A DNA stretch of 64,000 nt, from NCBI GenBank assembly GCA_030549495.1, contig JAUIRK010000257.1, forward strand, positions 62,001 through 126,000, read 5' to 3'. The stretch's first letter is position 1. The number at the start of each line of letters is the position of its first letter. The stretch comes from Nectonema munidae (lineage: Eukaryota; Nematomorpha; Nectonematoida; Nectonematidae). Shown piece by piece: positions 57,394 through 64,000 of this stretch. A program made the translations under genes and the position numbers. The notes below the pieces were generated by a model that searched no databases, was not told the origin of the DNA, and saw nothing but the letters and a program-made list of their open reading frames with translations.

Positions 57394-58170
57394 GATATGA
57401 AGCATTGTCGCGATACAATAATGCAATATGATTTGCTCACGGTATTGGAGAGTAAAGGGCTATTTACGATGCTTATAAATGGCTAATTCATGATGCGAGT
57501 ATATAAATTTATTCGTTGCCTATTCGGAGTCATTTGAAAATTACATTCATATTGTAATGATGATTATAAGAGCTTCAGTATTGCAATAACTACTACTTTT
57601 TGCAGATGTCATATGATTGAAGTGATTTGAAAATTAATTTTCAAAGTAAATTACTTAGAAATTTAAAATCTTTTGAAATTTGAGTATTGGAGATGCAAAA
57701 TTAGTTCGACTTAGAAATACTTTTAGTTTGATATAATATAGAAAATTTTCTAGGCTCGAAAGAAATTTCGAGTTATATGAATATTCGACTTTTGCGAGAC
57801 TGAGTTTCAATCGTGGTCCTCAAATGTTTATGACATATAAAAGGATATGGTATGTTGAAATTTAAAATATCACCTCTACTTGTCAAGTGTCAGTTAAAAC
57901 TAACGCGCAAAAAGTGAAATTCAAAGGAAAAAGTATAAGTCATTAAACTTATAAGGTAAACTCTGAATATTGAGATACAAAATTTTGAAATAATTTTTCT
58001 CAAGAAAATAACTTATTATTTAGTGCATCAGACAAAGTATTTGCTGTAAAACACAAATTACAATCCTATTAAATTCAAAAAATTTTAAACCATATAAAGG
58101 AGTAAAATTAAGGAGATGGCGAAGCAAGATTAAGATTTTATGGAATTATTTTGGCGAGAATTACTGATAT
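57394..58170. other. AT-rich stretch, nothing recognised
   Basis: No coding or repeat signal seen. Confidence 0.4.
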
Positions 58171-58340
58171 GATACTGTCCCGGGAATTTACAGGAAAAAA
58201 TAATAATCTCGAGTTTCCGAAAATTTAATTTTATAAAAAAATTTCAAATATTACTTTAATTTAATTAAAAAATTAATAAATAGAATAAAATTAAAAGTTT
58301 TTTATTGTCATGAATTTATATAGGTTTTGAAAAATCTTAA

Positions 58341-58602
58341 CAGCCTTAAGCCACTGCAACCTATGCGGCCGCAGTGGGCCCCGCGCTTCTCATTTTGATG
58401 ATATATTGTATGATTTCGCTAAATGCAAGGTCGCAAAGTAAAGTTACTTTGATCGTCATTTTGTGTTAAGAAAAAGTAATAAAACAAATCTCTTTTCTTT
58501 TTTCAAAATCTTATTTCTCACTTTTAATCTTTTTTCCTATTCACACTGGGCCCCGCGCAATCCATTTTGCCTAGGGCCCCGCGAACACTAGGGCCGGCCC
58601 TG
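58341..58602. mobile_element. Non-autonomous hAT element, 262 bp, nested, 8-bp TSD
   Basis: AATCTTAA (58333-58340) and AATCTCAA (58603-58610) flank it. The ends are CAGCCTTAAGCCACTGCAAC and GAACACTAGGGCCGGCCCTG. Internal GTGGGCCCCGCGC blocks occur at both sides, giving a GC-rich frame around an AT-rich centre. It sits inside the 58176-59290 hAT element. Confidence 0.8.
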
Positions 58603-58619
58603 AATCTCAAAGCTTTATT

Positions 58620-58930
58620 TTTATTCCAAACGATATGCAAAAACATTATATTTTCTCGTAATATAAACACTTTTTTAAGAAAACACAAATAATAATGAAT
58701 ACTTTCTTCACTCTCGTGGGTCCTTATTTTTGTTATGAACAAACTGGCTGCTGAAAAAGCTCAGAATCAACCGAAGTGGACGGGATACTTTATTTTCTTG
58801 CAGAATAATGTTAGAAGATTGTCTTCCTGCTGCTTCAAACTTATTTATTTCTTGTTTCAAACTTTTGCTAGAAAAAATATTTGAGGATTGAGAGGTGGTA
58901 CTTTCACTTTTTAAGATTTTACTTTAAATT
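58620..58930 (-). pseudogene. hAT transposase C-terminus
   Basis: The minus strand reads LKQEINKFEAAGRQ and NKVSRPLRLILSFF. It then gives, in a shifted frame, FITKIRTHESEESIHYYLCF LKKVF. This matches the hAT pattern '..E...F...RP..L..L...PTSVE.ER.FS.AG..VTK.R..LSDE.L..L.FLK..F', but the ERxFS segment is lost. The nested MITE at 58341 lies just downstream. Confidence 0.65.
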
Positions 58931-59290
58931 GTCTTTTATAGTTTTTCTTTTACAATCAAAAAAGTTATTTTCTTCATCTGATTGTGAAATTTTGTTAAAT
59001 TTTTTTTTTAAGTAAATGCTTAAAGAATTTTTAGATTCATTTCAAATAGTGAAATTTATTTGCTCTTATAATTATAATTAAAAAAAATTAAACTAAGCAC
59101 AAAATCATTTTAGATCAACACGGTATTTATGTAAATTAATTATGAATGTAAAGTTCATTTTTTGAATTACATTTTGATAAATATTTATTATATTCTTAGG
59201 AACACAGATTACCCTTTTTTTCGGAAGGAATCCCGGGAACGAAGATTATCATTTTTGAGGCGGGATCCCGGTCGGGAAAGAATCACCAAT

Positions 59291-60700
59291 TACATACAAT
59301 GAGTAGTGATCACTGTCTTTCAATGTCCTAAAGGGAACGTCTCAAACAAAAAAATATGGCATAATGTGCTCTATTCAATCAATTTTAGATCCTGTTTGTC
59401 AATACATTTTCGTCAAAAAACGGTAACTATTTGAAAATTCTCTTAATTTGAAATGTCCTATCGCTGGTATGATAAAACCGCTGATTCATTTAACTGTGGT
59501 AAATTTGAGGAATTTATCAATCTCCTGAGAGCTATGAATCCTACTTTGAAAGAAATGAATTAAAAATCAAAACGTATAAATTTCCAAATGATTTGTCTTC
59601 GCGATCATGTGAAGAATTTGTTCTAGCCCAAAGCGCTATTCAGGTGAAAGAGACGAACTTAAAGAGTCAGGAATAAACTCAATCCTAATAGATGAGGGAA
59701 AAAATAATAGCGAACATGAAGAATTAGCCGTCTATTTTTGCTTTGACTCAAATGAATGATTTTGTTCTCCTGTTGAGCTGGAAAATAGTGATGCGATCAC
59801 AATTACAAACAGGGTATCTCGACTTGATAAAATCCCTACAATTATGGTGGGATTGGGAGCTGAGAATGCAAGTAATGTGAAGGAATAATGGTGTGTTTAT
59901 TGGTCATAAATTCTTTCATGATAAATTTTTAAAAATATAAAAAAAAGTTCGCTCGCCTTCCCAAAATTTTGAGAAAGTGCACTTGTTTTAGCACAATGCG
60001 GACCTGACACATGTGACGGCTAAAATTCGTGGCAAGGTGGACCATGGAGAAACATATGAGCTGTGCAGCAACACACACACACAGAGGCGCACACTGATTT
60101 CACATACTAGGTAAAAAGTTTTAAATTTGCACCACGCGCTACAACAGCTAATAAACAGCGCATACGATTTTGAATGCCTTACTGTAGTTATTTTATACAG
60201 GCGAGTTGTCAATTTGGAAGAAACATATGGTGGCTTCAAAGTTGAGATGATAAAAAAAATTCAGTAGTAAAAATCAACTACGATATGATAACTTCACAGA
60301 AGAAACAAATGGACTAATGATGTAAAAGTGTGTGACGTTTGTGTGTGTGTGTGTGTAACGTGTACGTGTGTGTGCAAAAAATATATCTGATGATGTTACA
60401 CTTTATAGTTATACAATTAGATGACAGCTAAAGTAATCCATAAATTATACGATTTTTTTAGAATAAACGCTAAATTACTCGTATTAGAATTGAACTCCGT
60501 AAATAACAACAGTAATAATATTGAACCCACACTACTCCTTAGTAAGTTAAAAATAGCCGAAGAACGGAATTTAAGCAATGCTCACGCAAACCCGCCGCAT
60601 GCAGGAGTCTATCACACACTCATTTAGTCACATTGCAGACATACACTATTCACTGACATAGACACTAGAGGCCTGCGTAAATTGCGGGTCAGTGTCATTT
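59291..60700. other. Gene-poor stretch with possible decayed coding sequence
   Basis: Frames around 59640-59880 give ESGINSILIDEGKNNSEHEE and RVSRLDKIPTIMVGLGAENA. They look protein-like, with less AT-driven residues, but several stops separate them and no family is recognised. Simple (CA)n at 60068-60084 and (GT)n at 60338-60372 follow. Confidence 0.3.
60338..60372 (+). repeat. (GT)n microsatellite
   Basis: GTGTGTGTGTGTGTGTAACG followed by GTGTACGTGTGTGTGC. Confidence 0.85.
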
Positions 60701-60713
60701 GTTTAAAACATTA

Positions 60714-60874
60714 CAGTAAACTCTGTCTAAACCGGACTCTAAATATACCGGATTATTTTCAAGGTCCCAAAACACTTCTATGCTTATAATATAATTTTCC
60801 AAAAAACCGAACAATACAGAAAACCGAACGTTTTAGCCTGTCACTAAGGTGTTCGGTTTTGGGAGAGTCGACTG
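60714..60874. mobile_element. pogo/Tigger-type MITE, 161 bp, TA target duplication
   Basis: TA + CAGTAAACTCTGTCTAAACC at the left and GGTTTTGGGAGAGTCGACTG + TA at the right. CAGT(A/C)(A/G)ACTCT inverted termini next to TA are typical of Tc1/mariner-pogo MITEs. The interior has several AACCGAAC and ACCGGA motifs. Confidence 0.8.
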
Positions 60875-60876
60875 TA

Positions 60877-61870
60877 CTACGCGACAAGGCGTAGTACGGG
60901 TTCAATATTAGTACTGAGAGTTAACTTGTAAAATTGTAGTTATTTGAGAATTAATTCTTAAACATTTGTATAATTTAAAGATATTTCATAGCTTTATTCT
61001 TTTAGATTGTATAAAGTCAAATATCAGTAAGTTTACTTTACATCATCAAAGTTCCATTTCTTTGTTTAGATAAATACATTTTTTTTACAATATAGGTACA
61101 ATACATTATATTGAAGGAATTTTCCTACACTTTCTGCTGTTGAGCGTAATGTTTTATGTATTATGGCAAAAAGATATATGCTTTGTGTGTTAAGTTGGGC
61201 GGTTGAGGGTTTAAATTTAAAATTGAGGGTTGCGTGAGGGGTTAAAATTTTGAGTGTGTGTCGGTTAAGGGCATTTTTATTGCGGATGTGGGGCGGGTGC
61301 AAAATAATAAAATGCGGGGCATAAAATTATAATCATAACTTAAATAAATTATAATTACCGAAATAAGAGAATAATTGTCTTCATGACTTCTCGGCATATT
61401 TTATGTAGATCCAGAATTATGGGATTATCTCTCGAGACAAAGCTAGCAAAGCTAAAGTACGTTTCACACGAAGATAGGCCAGGGATCATTTTCAAAAATC
61501 AAAATATTCCATCATCTCTATATACTCTTTGCAATAAAAACGAGCGATGCATATTTATGAATCGACATATCATAGATAGATTATTATAAATCAAAACAAC
61601 GGTAATCAATCAATATTTACTTCTACGATTAGTCAAGGCTGCTCATGGCAGACCAATTTTCAAACAATTTCGCAGGCTGTGTGAACAGAAATGTATCCTG
61701 CACATTGAGCTCATAATTCACATTCGGCAGCATATGTGTGTTCGTTAGGAGTATACAGGTGGTCAAGCCGTACGGTACTGCAATTAATTCAGTGTCTCGT
61801 AATATTTTATATGCTTGAATTGGCCTAGAAATATTTAAATTGTATTCGATGAAGTTGATTTGGACTCTCT
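60877..61870. other. Stretch without assigned features
   Basis: 61190-61320 is G-rich (GGGCGGTTGAGGG and similar) and loosely resembles 42030-42100 (GGGCTGGGGCGGG). An ORF at 61383-61589 has unremarkable AT-driven composition and no recognised motif. Confidence 0.35.
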
Positions 61871-61874
61871 AAAT

Positions 61875-62364
61875 CTGTGATTCTCAGCTTTTTTCTTTTA
61901 TGAAGCCTTTTCTACGAACCCCTTATTTTTTATTGGTACTAATTTTATTTTTTTTACTGGTTTTATTTATCAGAATAAGGAAGGAATTCTTAATCACTAT
62001 TTGTTAATTAATTTATTCATTTTAACTCTGCTTATCTATTAAAATTAATTAAATTTTATAAATGAAAAAGTGAACATATTTGAATTAAAAACTTTTTAAA
62101 TGCAGACAAAGAATACGACTGAACGCTTTAAAATTAAATATTAAAATGCATGATATTTTAATAATTATTTTTATTATCAAACAGGGTTCAACAAGATATG
62201 AAAATGGGAAAGCATTCAAATACAACTGAGCTTTTTGCCATAATCCATCTAATTTTTCCAATTTCAGAACTTTTCCTAGACAAATTGTTATATTTACACC
62301 TGCACCCCTCTAAAATTATTGTAGAACCCTTAGGGGTCCACATGAACCACGTTGAGAAACACTG
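61875..62364. mobile_element. Non-autonomous hAT element, 490 bp, 8-bp TSD
   Basis: CTCTAAAT (61867-61874) and CTCTAAAC (62365-62372) flank it. The ends are CTGTGATTCTCAGCTTTTTT and ACCACGTTGAGAAACACTG, with the classical CAGTG(T/A)TTCTCAAC terminus when complemented. Confidence 0.8.
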
Positions 62365-62525
62365 CTCTAAACGAAGGGTTGCTAAATCTTATTGTCATCA
62401 AATTGGGACAAAAATATTTTTTAAAAATTCAAGAAAATTTTTTTTATACATATTTATATTTTATAGCTCCTACTAATTATGCAAGCGAGACATTTGTAAC
62501 ATTGCGCAGCCAAAGTTTTTTCAAA

Positions 62526-62570
62526 TTAGCTCATTGGTAGAGTCAGTTATTTTGAAGGTTAGATATTTAC
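62526..62570 (+). repeat. tRNA-like A-box fragment
   Basis: TTAGCTCATTGGTAGAGTCA resembles the D-arm of a tRNA, but no B box or T-arm follows, so this is a SINE or tRNA-derived fragment rather than a tRNA gene. Confidence 0.35.
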
Positions 62571-62738
62571 GTTAATACATTAGTTTATGCTCTAGGAATT
62601 TTTATCACTAGGCAAATCTCCTCCACTCCATAATTATAACATGTCCTTAATTTCCTACAATAGTTTTATAAAATTGCTGAAATTTTGTTTTCTTCTTATT
62701 CAATCTTTGAACGTCAGTAAAACTTTAATTATGCTCAG

Positions 62739-62983
62739 CTGATAGCCTAGCTGTAGAAGCTATTCCCAATGGTGCCATCCCATTTAAAAAAGACAGAATA
62801 ATTTTGCCTAGCATTTTGAAAGATTATTCTTGCCTTGTAAGTAATACCTTAAATAAAACAAAACTGAAAATTCACACAATTTTTAAATATTTAGTTTTTG
62901 ATATTTACAACTGTGAAAAATTGTGATGCAAAGTGGAGTATATTGAAATATTCCAGTTAGATGAAGTCAAGCTGACTCATTGA
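62739..62983 (+). CDS. Last two exons of an unidentified gene (62739-62836, 62957-62983)
   Basis: After the acceptor ATTATGCTCAG the first exon reads (x)DSLAVEAIPNGAIPFKKDRI and ILPSILKDYSCL and ends CTT|GTAAGTAAT, an optimal donor. The second follows TATTCCAG and adds LDEVKLTH and TGA. The first exon begins with two bases completing a codon from an upstream exon that I could not find; the hAT element at 61875-62364 and AT-rich DNA lie before it. AATAAA is near 63256. Residue composition and both splice sites argue strongly for a host gene. Family not recognised. Confidence 0.5.
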
Positions 62984-62999
62984 AAAGACGTGCAATATA

Positions 63000-64000
63000 C
63001 AAAAGGTAATATAATAGTAGTACAAAGTCTTTATTTAAAATTTGTCTATGATGATTTTCGATCACTAATGTTGGACATCAACAGATCTTGACTACCAACA
63101 GGAGGAAGAAGGTGACGAATTTCTGAGATTGGATTTAAATGTGTGAGGAAAAACTTTTCCAAAGAAAATAGGTTTAAAAAGTGTTGTGAATGGAACTTAT
63201 ATGATAGGCATATATGTATAAATAGTTCGCCAAAATTTATCTCAGACAAATTTTGAATAAAAACTTTGTTGTATTTTTTTATTACGTTTTATGTTCCAGC
63301 TAAATCAAAAGAACATGCACTTTTGAAATAAAAAATTGAGACACGAGACGATCGCACATATTTACAGATTCACACACAAATACACACTCACAAGCATAGA
63401 CAAAGTATATGATAAGTTGATATCAAGGTAGGGTTGCTATGTGTCCTGGTTTTTGGCAATTTTTGAAATTAAAATAAAAAATTTATCACGATTATAAAGT
63501 ATCTAAAAAATGAAAATCAATATAAAAGATCTTAAATTTGAACTTTATACTTGATACGGCTAAAAGTTAATGTAGAAGTTCAAAAAGAAATGTTGATAGC
63601 TTATATGTGCAAATAGGCATACTGATTATTATGACAAAAGATTAATTTCGATTAAAGATAATTTTTTGGATATTATATTTTTTGATCGAAAAGAATATTA
63701 ATTAATGAAAGTTTCTTTAATGATGCTGAAATCGTATAGACATACCCGTCGCCAGACTCAGAGTGCAGGGGGCAAAACCAGGCATACAGAAGGGATACAA
63801 TTTTTATAGCTTCCGCTTTTTTTAAATATAAAAGCTTTCGCCTATGCTTCCAAATTTAAACAACACTTTCTATAAGTTTATCTAATACAAATCATCTTTC
63901 TTTTGCCTTATTTCAAGTTATGATGCATTTTTTACTTTTAATTTTGAAAAAATATTATACTTTTCCTATATTATTCATTTTAAATGCTCAAATTTCAGGC
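63000..64000. other. Probable 3' UTR and flank of the unidentified gene
   Basis: The AATAAA near 63256 is the only signal seen. Beyond it only AT-rich sequence. Confidence 0.35.

Larger units (their letters stand above)
58176..59290 (-). mobile_element. hAT element with TCCCGGGA-type ends
   Basis: TGTCCCGGGAATTTACAGG with AATAATAATCTCGAGTTTCC at the left corresponds to the complement of GAATCCCGGGAACGAAGATT, ATCATTTTTGAGG and CGGGATCCCGG at the right. The interior encodes a hAT C-terminus on the minus strand. No TSD was resolved. Confidence 0.5.

Noticed and set aside
60421-60627. 68-codon ORF next to the GT repeat
   Set aside because: No motif or splice context; composition explained by chance.
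62526-62570. tRNA gene
   Set aside because: Only a D-arm-like sequence is present; no anticodon arm or B box follows.

Overview
The window looks like AT-rich nuclear DNA of an invertebrate animal, most likely an arthropod. Short host exons are bounded by GT..AG introns, several introns are packed with transposons, and cut-and-paste elements (hAT, piggyBac, pogo/Tigger, IS630/Tc1-like) dominate together with MITEs, tRNA-derived SINEs, an RNase H-bearing LINE, a Ty3/Gypsy fossil and two satellite arrays. There are no operons, no prokaryotic signals and no CRISPR array. The species cannot be fixed from the sequence alone.

Three host genes can be read with confidence by joining exons in phase. 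(1) At 23642-31654 (+) lies a small Gly-Tyr-Pro-Pro-Gln repeat protein. Its two possible last exons fit the same donor in frame: one encodes a Cys-rich CYSTM-like tail, the other a single transmembrane helix with a basic tail. (2) At 40212-45146 (+) six exons encode a translocon-associated protein delta (SSR4/TRAP-delta) homologue with signal peptide and the conserved Cys pair. The frame ends before the usual C-terminal membrane anchor, and the 4.2-kb first intron holds two TSD-flanked hAT elements. (3) At 52037-53048 (-) two exons encode a 3CxxC/ZAR1-like zinc-binding protein. Two further loci (55842-56096 on minus, 62739-62983 on plus) have coding sequence with good splice signals but no recognisable family. 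Weaker gene candidates are at 3238-3714 (-) and 17370-18231 (+).

Layout: 1-10.8 kb holds decayed transposon genes, an element with ~350-bp inverted repeats (4376-6726), and many copies of a short TTAA-flanked MITE. 10.8-14.1 kb is nearly featureless. 14.2-15.7 kb is a LINE 3' half. 17-20.5 kb has gene-like exons, a broken OTU-domain gene and a ~150-bp satellite. 20.7-23.4 kb holds retroelement fossils. 23.6-31.7 kb is the CYSTM-like gene, with pogo and hAT debris in its introns. 32.7-36 kb has a second ~150-bp satellite, hAT debris and a second LINE copy. 38.0-40.0 kb is a piggyBac element delimited by TTAA on both sides. 40.2-45.1 kb is SSR4. 46-51.5 kb is piggyBac and Tigger debris. 52-53 kb is the 3CxxC gene. 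53.3-62.4 kb carries several non-autonomous hAT elements with 8-bp target duplications and a pogo-type MITE.

The host genes do not form one pathway. Their common theme is heavy remodelling by transposons: the same MITE family sits in introns of two of them, and hAT insertions account for most of the SSR4 first intron.
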